The notes under the pieces: generated by a model
Told to the model about the DNA's origin: nothing
Seen by the model: only the letters and a program-made list of their open reading frames with translations
Databases searched by the model: none
Position numbers and translations under genes: made by a program
Shown here: positions 1 to 13,400 of the stretch, in pieces
Position numbering within the stretch: the stretch's first letter is position 1
Layout: every line of letters begins with the position of its first letter
DNA from: Lingula anatina
Lineage: Eukaryota; Brachiopoda; Lingulata; Lingulida; Lingulidae
Assembly: GCF_001039355.2 (NCBI RefSeq)
Contig: NW_019775978.1
Location: forward strand, 1 to 64,000
Length of the DNA: 64,000 nt
Direction of reading: 5' to 3'

Positions 1-220
1 TTTTTTATCAAAACAACTATTAATTTGCCAGCTGAAAAAAAGAAATGAAAAAGTAAATATAGCTTTTGTAAATGAGTAGTCTTGAGTTGATGCCTTATTT
101 TTATATTGTTATCAAGATTGAAATCATCTTTAAAAATAGATATTGAGCGATTTGTACAAAACGTTTAGGACATATATACCCATATATGATTCAAATAATT
201 TAATATCTTTTTTTTTCCAG

Positions 221-3200
221 ATGCAGGCACTAATGCCAAGATAGATGTACAGTTGTACAGTGAGACCAGCTCCTCAGCAAGGTACCGACTCTCAGCCTAT
301 GACACTGAACAGCCAATACTGAAACGTGGGAATAAGGACATGTTTCTGGTCTACACACAAGGTATGTTTGGAAATAGGATTATTTTTATTATAGAAGATG
401 GAATCTTCATTTTCAGTTGCCATTTGGAAATTTTTCCACAATAGAAACATTTTCTGACAATTTTTTCAATCTTTTCATTTTGACAACTTCAATAGCTTAG
501 GCTTTGTTGCAGCTGTGATATCTACATGTCACTGATATGCTATGAAATATGCTTTGAAACTGAAATGTCTATTGTTCTTACAGCTCCCCTTGGGAAAATG
601 TCCCATGTGGTCATCACTCAGAAAGGAAAGGGGAAGAAAGCCAAATGGTAAGTTTTTTTCCCTTTATTTTTATTTATTTATCTTTTCTCCTGAAATATCT
701 ATTACTCACTTAGACAATATTAGTAAAGATAAAAGTAATGAATGGCTTTTACCATTTTAAGTGTACGTATAGTGTGTTACTGATCTCCCTTCAGGCACCT
801 GGACAACATTAAGTTGTATGATCCTCTGGAGGAGCAGGAGTGGACCTTCCCATGTAATATCTGGCTTAAACCAGCACACAATGGAGGGGAGGAGACCCAC
901 TGTGTATGCTTCCAGAGTGAGCAGACACGCACCAGGTCAGTCACAACATGGGACTCTTAATAGAAAGTTACCTGCATTTCTTGTATATTCACTTTCCTTG
1001 CTAAAATTTTGTAACAGTAATTTATGATATTCCTTTGAGACTTTGAGATGGATGATTTTTAAGGGGGCTTAAAGGAAAAGTCCTGCAAAACAGTTCGTTT
1101 TAAAAACAGTGCGTCCATATAAATTAATTATTATGGGTACAGCAAGAAAGCTGTGATTGTGTTTGTGAGAGATTAGAACAACTACTGCAATTGTTGCTAG
1201 AGTCTAATGTATAGCAGTAACAATGTTTGTGTTAGACCATATTATTTCCATGGATTTATTGTCAATTTGTGCTAAGCAAATGCTAGAGGGTCTAGGCATT
1301 GCTTAAAGTAAATAGTAAATAAATATGTATAAAATAAAAAATTTATTAAGACTATAGCTATTTGGCATGAAGACCCATATCACAATGTGGCCATAGTTTG
1401 CTATGAGTGTAATTTAAAAATGTCACTCACATTTTGTTCACATTCCAGCTGGTTGTTCAACACCATCACTTCCAACCTGCTCCAGTTCCACCTGTGGGTC
1501 AATGCTGTGTTTGGAGGTCCACGTGAGCACCCCTGCACCCTGTCCCGTCCTCTCACAGTCCTGACCCTGTTCTCCCTGTATGTCAACTACCTGCTGGGGA
1601 ACATCCTGCTCACTGTGGCTTTTCCACAGCCTGCCAGTGGTGAAAAACAGCTGGTGTCTGGGGACCTCTTCATCATTGCATTTGGTGTCCACTTTGTCAT
1701 CAAGCTGTTCAACTGCCTGGTGGAGTTCACCCTGTGTAACACAGTGACCAAACGCCTCTGCTGGATGTATGATATCCTCAACATGGACCCCCTGGGATGG
1801 ACTGACCAGCCTGACACTGGTGGGGGAGGAAGAATCAGCATGGCCCGCCAGGCCTGCAGGGATGCTCCCCCAGATGATGAGGAGGCCTTTATTCTCTCTG
1901 GAGATGCAGGCATCCCAGCCAGTGTTGGTGTGGAGGATGACACCATGGTCTACATAGGCCAGGACCAATATCTGGTGGAGGCTGAGGTCCATCATGGAGC
2001 TTCTCAAAGTGAGATACTGGACACTGCAGATATCCCTGTGGAACTGACTTACACAGCTTGTGGTGGGGAACAGAAGCTGGAGGAATTCAAACCCTCAGGT
2101 ATTTTCTTTACATTGGACTGTTTTTAAACAGTATTAAAATACTTGTCAATAATCTTCTTATTGGTGGAATTTTTGTTAAGTTTTTAATACCACAATTATT
2201 GGGCAATAACAATATTTCTGGGTTTTAGTATAGGTTTAAGAATCTCCCTGGTTTGTCTTAATAATTTCTGGTGTAAGAATCATCTGATATGGATAGAAAC
2301 ACCAGCATCACCTATCAGTAAGTAAATATGCAAACACCCTGTATTTCAGCCATTCCTAAAGTGGCCAGGGGCTCTGTGAGTGCCAAGGACTCTCATCTCA
2401 ACCTGAGTAACACCCTCCTTGGAGACAAGCTCCAGCCCCTGCTGTCAGCCTGGCAGCCCAGTGATATGCCCTTTGAGGAGATGGATGAAATGCCAGCAAA
2501 GGCACTGTCCTCCCATGCCATCATCAGGTATGGTAATTACTCTCAAACTCTCGAGCCACACTTCATTTAATCAACATTCTACTAATTGTATTGTATTGTA
2601 ATTTTAGTTATAGTATATAAATAAAGAGTAATTCTTTGCCATATTTCATTATTTTTTTTTTTACATCTTCCAGCCCCATTCCCCCAACCGCTGGGCCAGG
2701 GAAGAGACAGAGACGCCACACTATGGTGTTCAACAGGGAGGAGATGCCATTCAGCAGGCAGGCATCACTGGCCTCCAAGACTGAACTCATGAGGCAGAAC
2801 CTTGCCAAGAAACGCCTCAGCCACATGGATGTAGAGACCTCCACTGCAAGAGTTTGCCAAGATATCAGACTGCAGAGGTATGTATTACATATTTCTAGTG
2901 ATATCTGATGCTGTATTTAGTGATGATTTTAACATAAGTTACTCATGGTGTTTACAATTGTTACAGGTTACGCCTATAGATGCAGTTTGTATACAAACAT
3001 TATATTTAAATAAGAATTTTATTTTCAAAGGTAGTAATTTGAAAAAGAAATGAAAATTATGCATAAAATTTTGCTGAAATTTGATTAAGGCTGGATCTCA
3101 GTTTAGATATGTCATCTCAAAAATATATCTGTAATCATCCCAGGTCACAGTCTGATACCACCATCTTGCAGACCAATGACAACATTAACAATAACAATGA

Positions 3201-4185
3201 CATCAGAGGTGGTCCTGAGACTGGCAACACCAACATGACAGCAAGGTAATTAATACAGGGGAGAGGAAAGCGACTTATATATATGTTCATTTTTTTTTTT
3301 TTGTATTCACTTGTCTAATTTATTAATATTTTATTATTATTTTGTTTTATTTTGATTTTTTCCATGCTGCATATTTATAAATTTTTGTGAAATCTTTTTT
3401 CCTATTACAGAGATGATGCCAGTTCTATTTCTGCCCATGACAACGTTGTACAACAAGGCAGCATGGTAGATGGCACCATAAACCAGGACAGCATGGCAAG
3501 TGTGTTCGAGTCTGCCTTTGATTTCTTGGATGCAGCTCCACAGAGGAGCAGCCAGCATGCTGTGCTTCAACTGGAAGATGGTAAGTGCTGAACTCGTGGT
3601 TTTAAATGGTTCAGTATATATTGTCAGTGTCTACATTTTAAGATTTTTCTCATATTTTTGGTGTCTGTTGATTTTCCTTTCGGTCTATGTTTTCAGTTTT
3701 AAAGAATGTTTTTATAAAAGGTGGCTTAGTATTAAAACAATAAAAGTATTACTGATATTATTTTCTTTATTATAATTATTATAATGAAATTTGTTTCTTT
3801 TTGTCTGGTGTCATTTTTTTGTTAATTTTTAAATACTCCAGATGATGGCAGTCCTGGTGATGACCTCAAAAAACCATCTCTAACATCAACACAGCAGCTA
3901 ACTGATGCCCAGCTACTTCAGCTAGAGATGGAGGCAACAGGAGAGATGAAGAAGAAACTCCCACACTATGTGCTTTACATCATTATTGTCCTTCTCCTGT
4001 GCTCTGTCTTCATCTCTCTGTTCTTCACTGAGATCTACATGATTGAGCTGACCACAGAGAGCTCATACCGCTGGGCCTGTCTTGTCGTGTTTGCTCTGCT
4101 GGAGGAGGTGTTCATCTTTGAACCCCTGAAAGTGGCCTCTGTTGTCATCTACAGAGCTGTGTTCCAAGCAGCAAATAATAGATAA
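221..4185 (+). CDS. Polycystin-1-like protein, C-terminal part (5' partial; PLAT domain plus four membrane segments)
   Basis: Nine exons: 221-361, 584-647, 795-935, 1449-2098, 2350-2527, 2674-2877, 3144-3245, 3411-3580, 3842-4185. All have AG/GT borders, phases agree, and together they give 663 residues after a split codon. Exons 1-3 form a PLAT/LH2 domain: it opens with AGTNAKIDVQLY, has LGKMSHVVI in the middle and FPCNIWL near the end. Exon 4 carries two hydrophobic segments (about 1552-1623 and 1660-1740). A polar, Ser/Asn-rich loop follows in exons 5-8. The last exon has KKLPHYVLYIII, a membrane segment, then FEPLKVASVVIY, which matches the post-PLAT transmembrane block of polycystin-1 proteins. 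The family normally continues with a six-helix polycystin channel module; here TAA follows shortly after that block and no further polycystin exon is seen downstream. Upstream exons lie outside the window. Family assignment is strong; the orthologue is not determined. Confidence 0.88.
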
Positions 4186-4829
4186 CTTGTGATACTCTGC
4201 TGAATGTCTGAGGATGTAGTTGACTTTTAAAGAAATTTTTAATCCTCAGCACTGGATTTTAGACAACTTTCGTTTTTTCAATTTTTCACACTGCCAATAG
4301 TTTTTCTTCAAAACAAAACAGAATGAAAGCAAGTACTACAAACTGAACTTTTATCTTAGCCTCAAAACCAACATACTATGTTATCACATTGAACATTTTA
4401 TTAACACTGTTACTGAAATGAATAATTTATCAGACTGATTGCCTCAAAAAAAAAAAAAAAGGTTAAATTTGAGATAATTTCATGTATGTATAATTATGAG
4501 AAAAACTACTTACTTCATGTCGTTATCACTCAATGTAAAATTATTTCACTTATTTAGTAAGAAGTTAGATTTTTAAAAAGTTGACAGTTTTTCTTAAATT
4601 ATGAGCACTAAGTAAGTGATACTATTTTAGGTTATTGGAACCTTAAATTATTTCATTATTTTAAAATTTTTCATCATTTCAATCATAAGGTTTAACTTTG
4701 TGACAAAATTGCCAGAAATATTTAATCATTTGAACATTAGCTCTCACAGCCCTGCATGTAAATCATTTTTCCATCATCATCTTGAAATGATCTGTTTTTC
4801 ATTTCAACTCAGCCATTGCATTGTAGACA

Positions 4830-4835
4830 AATAAA
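4830..4835 (+). terminator. Likely poly(A) signal of the polycystin-1-like gene
   Basis: AATAAA lies about 645 bases after the stop codon. The intervening AT-rich sequence has no coding signal and is read as 3' UTR. Other AT-rich hexamers occur nearby, so the exact cleavage site is uncertain. Confidence 0.45.
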
Positions 4836-5324
4836 ACTCATGTATATATTTTAACCATGTGCTCAATTTTTGTAATTTTCTGAGAAAAAAACATTAACCT
4901 GGGCATAGGTGTAAATCACTGAAGGGGAGTTAAATGGTTCTTTTTCTCAAAAATTAAAACATCCAATATCAATTTTTTTTTATTTTGTTTTATTATAAAA
5001 ACTTACAAAATATTTCAAATAAACTATTAATTTTGTTATCTTTCTAACTGCTATTCATTAACATATCCTGCTAACTGGGGATGTCACTGTTTTTAGGGCC
5101 GAACAACGAATAAAAATTATAAAATGATAACTTCTTGCCATTTGCAGTCATTTTCTGTGCACATTGATTTCTGATCACTTCAGAGGTTGACAAATGACAA
5201 GAAAAGTTGGGGTTGTCAAAGTGAATATACCTTTCAACAGCAGAGCAGGCTTTACTCTGATCTTATATATATATATCAGTATGGGTGGGTGTCCACATGT
5301 TACACCAGACACATCAACACCCCT

Positions 5325-5920
5325 GCTTCTCTTGTTAAACCCTGAAGTGATCAAAATTCACAGAAACTTACTGCAAGTGAACAGAAATTATCATTATAGT
5401 TTTAATTCATTTTTAGGTCCCAGAAAGTGACATTCCCTTAAGGTACATACCAACTGAGCATCGATGGAGCATGGATTCCCAATAACACTTGTAAACCACT
5501 TCTACTAGTTTCTTATACGACTCAAATAAATTCAACATGCCAAGGGATAAACTGAATAGATCACTCAATCAGCCGTAAAAGTGCTTGAGACGGCTCCTTT
5601 CTTTAAATTTTTGGTCGGAAATTTAACCTACTTTCGTGACCTACTTTTCTGCCCCATTGACATACAGCATAGAATGCTAGCAGAAAAATCTGTTCAAACA
5701 TCACTGGGGTAAAATTAAATAATGCCTTTTGGTAATTCTCTTAGTTATACTACTTGAAACTACATGTATATGCTGGCATTTGGTCGGTTTTTGTGACAAA
5801 AAATTGACTTTGTATGTATCTTTAAAATATTATAAGTTGTGCTTCTCTTTTTAAACTCTGAAGTGATCATAATGCACAGAAACTTACTGCAAGTGAATAA
5901 AAATTATCGCAAGTTTTTAA
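5325..5920. repeat. Local direct repeat of about 80 bp, two copies
   Basis: The segments at about 5325-5405 and 5837-5920 are similar along their length. Both contain a core reading CAGAAACTTACTGCAAGTGA preceded by a variant of CTCTGAAGTGATCA. They lie about 512 bp apart and flank the dispersed repeat at 5450-5630. Confidence 0.6.
5450..5830. repeat. Dispersed repeat, copy 1 (copy 2 at 26785-27130)
   Basis: About 180 bp here (5450-5630) match 26790-26980 in the same orientation, including CTACTAGTTTCTTATA and GGGATAAACTGAATA. Similarity resumes further on (ATATGCTGGC, then AAAATTGACTT). Two diverged copies 21 kb apart indicate an interspersed repeat family. No terminal inverted repeats or coding capacity were seen. 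Confidence 0.6.
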
Positions 5921-7457
5921 AATAAAAATTAAAATATTATAAGTCTTTGGGTTTGATCTTAAAGCCCTACTTTTTTTCCAAGAATATTACTTTAAGCATG
6001 ATAATTTAATGGCACACAAGGGCTAATAATCAGGCTAAACAAGGATTAAAATGCTTGATTTCTGATGTCTATAGATTCTACTCTGGCTCCATCGAGCTGT
6101 ACATGTACGAAGCCATGTTCTAATGGAATGCAATCATTGGACAAAACGGTTAAATCTAATTGTGCATTTTATACAAACATTGTGATCAAATAAAAACCTA
6201 CAAAAAATAGGATGCTCTTAATTGCTAGCCCTTACTATAACCCTTTTTGTAAGATAAGTACCCAGTAAATATACTTTAATTACAAATACTGCATTTAAAA
6301 AAGTGCATCTTCTCAAACATCCTTATGACCACTTATGACAATATGTATGTCTGGGAGCTGGCAAAGACCATTATGAATATAAAGATATTGCAAGATATCT
6401 TATCCTTTAAAAACTCTCCTTTAAAATGATTTGCAGCATTATGAAAATATACAGTATTATTTTTTTTAGTTTTAACTGAATACTGCTACAGTAATAATGA
6501 TATAGACACTATTTAAAAAAAAAAAACTTACAAAAATATCACAATTGCAGTCAAAAATCCTGATATGACACTTAATCATTTTGTCAAGTTCCTGTCATCT
6601 GACACCCTAAGGCCTTTTTCATGCATTTTATGCAATTAACAATAACCTACATGTACACATACTCAATACATTTTTGCAGACAATAGATGAAGTTTTTGTT
6701 GAAAAATAGAATTCTATACAACTGAACAAAATATTTATCATATAAAACATTTATATACATTCACCATGTATCACCAGGCTCACATGTGGAATTTTTTTCT
6801 TAACATATTATTATAAAAGCATATTTAATGCATAAAAATTACAAACACACATGTAATCACGCACACAGAGGACAAAGCCAGATCTTACTATTAACAGACA
6901 ACAAACTGCATCATCCCCTCAACCATGTAGGTACATGGTTGAGCCACGAGCATCAGATAAAGAAAGCCAGTCCAACATTTCCAAAAATATACTTAAATAG
7001 GCCTTTATCATATTAAATATTTAGTCATTATTTACTCTTTTTATCTATATAAGTTCAACACATAGAGAGCATTCACATCCAGAAGAGCCGAGGTCTTGCA
7101 AGGCCCATAAATATGGCGTACCTACATGAAAGGAAGACCGCGCAATCCTTTAATGGTCTCTCAATGACATTCAATGCTCTCTTAAAGACAATCCATGGCA
7201 CAACTGCCTTCAACACTAGTTCACTTTTTGTCAAGCATTGTTCTTGGTGTCATAATCATTTTTAATTATTAGTAAATAAAATGGTACAATGAAACGTCTA
7301 CGTATTACATTTTTGAATAAAGTTCAATCATGATAAAGTCTTCATTCCCATCTCTTGCTTCCAATCTCCATACAGTGCTGTATTATAGTCCCATTTTCAG
7401 ACATGCCCAGGATTGGATTGAATGAGTTCTTTGTTACCTTTGAGATCCGCTTCAATG

Positions 7458-10400
7458 TCATGGTTTCCTTGAAAATTTTTCACTGAACCAATCTCTAAAA
7501 TGAAAGCAATTTTATGTCTGAGTCAGTTTTTATACTGCAAACATAAGATCGGTAAGTCACAAAACAGACTGAAACAAATCCCTTAATTTGCTTACTAGGT
7601 TTGATACAGAAAAATTCAATCAAAATACACTTCATGAGACAATACAATACAAACTCATACATAGCTTTCATACAGCTTCCACACCTTAATTTTTTTCCTA
7701 TTGATTTTTCCTCTTGCTGCTGTTGGCTACAAGCTGGTTCTGACTGTGAACGACTGATCCCAGATGCTGCTCCTTCATTTTCAGTCTTTTCATCACTTGA
7801 CTTTGTTCCTGAAAGTCAACATTTTCCTCTTATACAAAAATATTCATAATTTGAATTGTATTCGTATTGAATTGTAGTTTTATATTATAACACATATCAC
7901 AATTTTTGAAGAAGTTCTCTTATCCTTTGAAAACTCTTCTTTAAAATGATATTTTTTTACTTTAAACTGAATATTGAATTAATCAAATGGACACAAAAAC
8001 TTTTTTTTTGCATTTAATGCAATTTACATCTACCTAAACACACTATTTTATAAATACATAAATAAAAATCAAATGCATTTATCCAATGAGCTAGTCTAAG
8101 CAGACTATATACATTTCTTCACACTGGAATTGTTTGTATTGTTTGTACAGGTCTGCCTACAATTTCTGCATGCTGGAATTGTTTATACAGGTCTGCCTAC
8201 AATTTCTGCATGCTGGAATTGTTTGTACAGGTCTGCCTACAATTTCAGCACACTGGAATTGTTTGTACAGGTCTGCCAACAATTTCAGCGATTTCCAGCC
8301 ACCTTCAGGTATGGAGATATCCTTTTACAGTGGCAGATACAGGATTATTTGAGGGAGGAGTCCATTTTTTTTAGGAATGACAGGCCTTGACAAGACCCCC
8401 CTGACCCCCCCCCCCCCAAAAAAAAAAAAAAAAAATCCACTACAGTGCTTTTAGGTAACTCTAACACAATAACTTTTTAGGATGCCAGTAACTCAAACTG
8501 TTGCAGTACAGAACACAGTACCAATCATAATGAAAATAAAACCTTACTCCTTGCACCACTGGGACTGGAATCCATGTTTACACATGGCGGTGATCCTGCA
8601 TTGTGAACTCGAGAACCTGTGCTTTCATCCTCAGTTGACTCAGACCTCTGACGGGCATCAGTCTTAGTATCAGCAGTTGAAGACCCTGCTTCGGCACTTA
8701 CTCTGGTGTCTGTGGAATTTAAAATATCCACACTTTACACTGCATACATGTACTTAAAATGGTTACTTTCAGCAGACTTTACGAAAGGCGTCGGACCGTC
8801 GGACATAGGGACAGTCGGGCTGACGTCACGCGCCTTAGCAACCGGCATCTGGGGTAAAACAAATTGGGCAACATGGCGGATCGCATTGACTTCTATGTAA
8901 AAGTTGGCAGACTTTGTCCGAAGATTTCATACTTCACAGTGCCTGACCACTTGTGTCAGTGAGGATGAGTTATTTACCTGGTTGATTTCCTTTACAGGCC
9001 TTTGTAATTAGCCGCTGCACACCTGGTTAAGAGATAAAATCGGCCCTAATATAACTGCCGATCGTTATCTCTGATCGGGAATTTTACAGCAAAAGATTTT
9101 GAAAAGGCAGTGCTTGACCTTTTGTGTCTGGCGGGTTGAATAATTTACCTGGACTATTGAGTTAGAAGGCCTTTGTAATAAGCTACTGTTTAACTTGTTA
9201 CGGGATAAAATTGGTCTTAGCTGCATACGCATATGTCCACCCTAAGTATATACATGTACATAAGTTGGTGAAATACATGTAGGAATGGCTTCTTAGAACG
9301 TGGATCGTAAGAAAGGCCTGGGAAATGTGCAACATTGAGAAGTTATTAGAATAAGATTTCTACAAATTGTGATTAAATCACCTGCTGCTGCAATAGCCAG
9401 GGGAACGAGATAGGGGCAATGTCATCGGTCCCATTATGGCCTCTTTGGTCTGTACATGTATATTAATGCAAGCCTGGAAGGACAGCATAAACAGTTGCTT
9501 GCTAACTTTTTGGAAGAGAAGACACGGTGTTTCCTGTATTAATATTGGCAGCTACATGTCTATGAGTGTTTACAATCTTATTGTGCACGAAATGTGGTAC
9601 GAAAATTGGCGAAATATCATGGAAGACAGAGCGTTAAGTTTCAAAATGTACAAGGTTAAAATTAAATTGAATAACAAACACAGTGATAAAGCTGTATGTT
9701 ATTTTACCAGTTAAGGTCGCTTTATTTATGGCAACTTTTTTATTTTACTTGATAACTTTAAGATTTAGACATTAACTCACAGGATTGTCAATATATTGAC
9801 GTACATATTTTTTCTTATCTTTTAACTCAATTAACTTACAGAAAAAAAGTTCGACGTTATAGTCCTTCAATTTTAACTAAAAGAATTGATATACCGTCAC
9901 ACATGCCAAAACAATATGCAATCTCAATTTCTTGTAAATACTACTTATTAATTCCTGTAACAAATGACAAACAAAAATACCAAACAAGGTATAATGACTT
10001 TCTCCTTATCTATAATAAAATGAACTATACACACATACACAAATCTCGTAGTGCATGTATAGCTATGACCAAATCTTGTTTCGATCAACAATCCTGTCTT
10101 TAGTCACGTTTGCACAACCAATAGCCTGCAACAGTCGTTTACTTTTCCGTTGATCTTTGAAATTTAACAAATCCCATTAGATTTTATCAATGTGTTGGTA
10201 GTGTCACCTGGTACACAGCAAGCTTCCACCATTTAACTTTTGTACATGCCTGAGAGTTAAACGGTACCGGTGCAATTCAGTAGGCCTGCAAAATCTACCT
10301 GTCATGATGTGTCAGCAATATGCAACGTCAACAGTTATTAGTACAATTGAAAGCTTCCTTGATAATATCAGTTGCTTCCATATGGTTTTCTTTTCAAAGA

Positions 10401-13400
10401 GATGTGAATATTATGCTCATCCAGGTAAGCAAATGAGTCTTTGCAATCTAGCACTGTCAGATTCCCGATCACAGATAACGATCGGCAGTTATATTAGGGC
10501 CGATTTTATCTCTTAACCAGGTGTGCAGCGGCTAATTACAAAAGCCTGTAAAGGAAATCAACCAGGTAAATAACTCATCCTCACTGACACAAGTGGTCAG
10601 GAACTGTGAAGTATGATATCTTCGGACAAAGTCTGCCAACTTTTACATAGAAGTCAATGCGATCCGCCATGTTGCCCGATTTGTTTTACCCCAGATGACG
10701 GTTGCTAAGGTACAATGCCCGGATGACCGACTGTCCCTATGCCTGGCAAATTTCGTCTCGGTCCGATAAAAAATCCTGTATCGTCGGACCTTATGTCCCG
10801 CGAGTTTTCAAACTGACTGGGAATGTGTAAATATAAGGAATACGTTGTTGTTTCTTTTCTGGACGATATATTTTACTTCATTCAAAAAGAGAGAGACGGG
10901 GTGAAAATCTCGGGGAGTTCCCAAGTAATAATTTATTAACCTCAGTTTCACTCACAAATACTATTTTGTGATTGGCTGAGGTTGGGGGATTCCTGAATGA
11001 TGTAATGTACAGTCTCGTTTTCGTTTTCGTAATACCCCTACACAACAAAATGGCCGCAACACATGTGCTCGTGCTATTTGCGTTTTTACAGACTTGATCC
11101 TCTGTTTCTTCATTATCAGTCGTACATAGTACTCATGGATAAGCCTTTTGCTTAGAAATGACGTTGTTGAACTTTAAACACTTCGTTGGTGCAAAGCGTG
11201 GCAAAAATGAAAATGAAGTGAGGAAGAGAAACGGAAGTTTATTAAAATTGGAAAGAAGGTAGGCCCTGGCGGAATTATGATCTACAGGAGAGGAAAATAG
11301 TGTGTGCCGAGTGTCAGGAGTACTAAAGTTATCATTTTGATCAATAGCAACATAAATGTTACAGCTTTATTACGGGTTCTTAAATTATGGAACATACTAG
11401 TATGTACGTATTTGCATGTACCATTCACCACTAGTTGGAGAAAGTGCACATGAACTTGATGAAAGCTCACAGTTTGAGTTTCTTTTTATAAAAAAAGAAA
11501 TAAAATGAAGAAGAAACTTAGACTCGGACCGGACAGTCCCTGTCAAAGCTTCAATTATGCTGTTTCAAAATGCATATGTTATTGCCAAAAACAATGTGTG
11601 AAATGGTTATCTGATTAACAGACGTTTTTATGGACATGTATACATTTGATATTACTAGCTACACATTCTTCATACTTGTATTGTTTTTAGTCCTTGTGTC
11701 ATTCCACAGCATCTTTTTCATTAAATAAAAAGCAACTTGTTATGCAAGTAATTTTTTGCCTATTTTTTTTCTTATTTTACTTTTTTACAAATAAATATAT
11801 ATCAAAAATTTAATAATTGATTTAATGTCAATGATTTAAAACGTTAGAAAATACACATGAAAAGATGAATAATGGTTCATATTTTTATTATTTTACTTCG
11901 GTTTGATTTTGTTTCGGTCTGACAGAATTTTCAAGCTTGTCAGACCGAATGTCTGACAGATTTTTTGGCCTTTCGTAAAGTCTGTTCAGAATATTAAGGG
12001 ACATATGTAACAAATTTTCAGAGAAGTATCCTTTTCCAGACTATATGCTACAGATTATAATAATTATAATAATAATAATAATAATAATAATATAAAAATT
12101 ATAACATGACAAAATGTATTCTCTAATCAATCATTTCAATACACAATAAAAATTGTTATACAAACCCAAGATCAGCGACTCAACCTGCATCGAGTCCTGG
12201 GGATTTTCAGTGGTTTCAGATGAAGACATTTTTGAGAAGTTTTCTGTCATACTAGGCACAGCATCAGTGGCAGTCTCACTTACAGCAGCAGCAGTTTCTT
12301 GGCATCTCACTCCACTTTGAGCTAGAAAATGTATTTGCCATCAAATGAAGCTCTGTCTATGGGGCCATTTCCATAACCCCATCCTACAAGCAGGAACGAT
12401 CTATCTCCGAGGGGTTTCTTGCTAAATAGCATTCAGTTTTAGCGTGCACAAAAGTTAAATACCCCCTAGCAGCTTCATTTGGTGTACCAGACATTTAAGT
12501 TGCATAAAATGAATGCAATTTGGCGAGAATCTCCTTGGATCCTGCTAGTACAATAGGTTAAGGGGAACCAAGTCATTCCTTTTGAGCCCTCAGATATTTC
12601 AGTAAAGCATAATTTTATTAGACAGTTTTATTAGAAATATATATATGATGATTGTATTTACATATACGAGTATACAAGTAGATAAAAATGGTATTTGTTG
12701 TGAAATATTTCAGCTCATCAGTACAATCTTGAGTAATTCACAATTGATTAACAATGTGAACACATTGGTCATCATTTGAAGCATGAAGTCCTGTATACTT
12801 TTAGTCCTTAAAGTCCTATTTTTTTTCTGTTACCTGATTCTCCAGCATCTGGCTCACTGGACCCTTGAGAAGATACTGCAGACCCAGTCAACACTGATGC
12901 CCCCAGACCTGACAATATATGAAATTATGCTGAAGTATTCAACATGTACATGCAAGTCATACTACCCAGCTGTCTCTTTATCTTTTCTGAGACATTTCTC
13001 GAAGTATAACACACACATTCACACACACACACACACAAATAGGTTTAAAAGTCATGTGAAAACCTAACAATAAATGACAGCATGCATGTAGGATGATGTA
13101 TTTTTCTGTTACCTGATTCCCCAGCATCTGGCTCACTGGACCCTTGAGAAGATACTGCAGACCCAGTCAACGCCGATGGTTGTAGATCTGATAATAAAAT
13201 AATTCATCAAACTGAATATTTTATTTTTCATCCACTTAAAATTTAAAACTAATCCAGTATTCTATATGATAAGCACATCACACAAGTCAGCTGGCTCTTT
13301 ATTTTTCTGAGACACTTCTCAAACAAATATAATTATTAAAATTACAGTAAGTTTAATCTAGGATAGAAAATAAATGTTTTAGGTCCTAGATTTAAAATAC

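Larger units (their letters stand above)
4840..7457. other. Convergent 3' region without coding signal
   Basis: This AT-rich stretch separates the tail-to-tail polycystin-like and TIR genes. No conserved protein was found on either strand. It contains two dispersed-repeat pieces, listed separately. Part is probably 3' UTR of the minus-strand TIR gene: minus-strand poly(A)-type hexamers occur at 7261-7266 (ATTAAA) and at 4979-4994 (two AATAAA). Confidence 0.5.
8773..11984. mobile_element. DNA-transposon-like element in TIR gene intron 4, 17-bp terminal inverted repeats, 5-bp target duplication
   Basis: The left end CAGACTTTACGAAAGGC (8773-8789) is repeated in inverted form at 11968-11984. Both ends are flanked by TTCAG (8768-8772 and 11985-11989), consistent with a 5-bp target-site duplication. 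The element is 3,212 bp long. Inside are two long inverted arms (about 8800-9084 and 10461-10743) that are highly similar. No transposase-length frame exists, so it is probably non-autonomous or decayed. It lies 64 bp upstream of the exon 5 acceptor. The superfamily is not recognised. Confidence 0.65.

Noticed and set aside
1401-2007. Minus-strand frames of 61-189 codons opposite the large polycystin exon
   Set aside because: They are antisense shadows of a well-supported exon and show no family features.
9436-9714. 92-codon frame inside the transposon-like element
   Set aside because: It has no recognisable transposase motifs, mixed unstructured content and no counterpart in the other arm.
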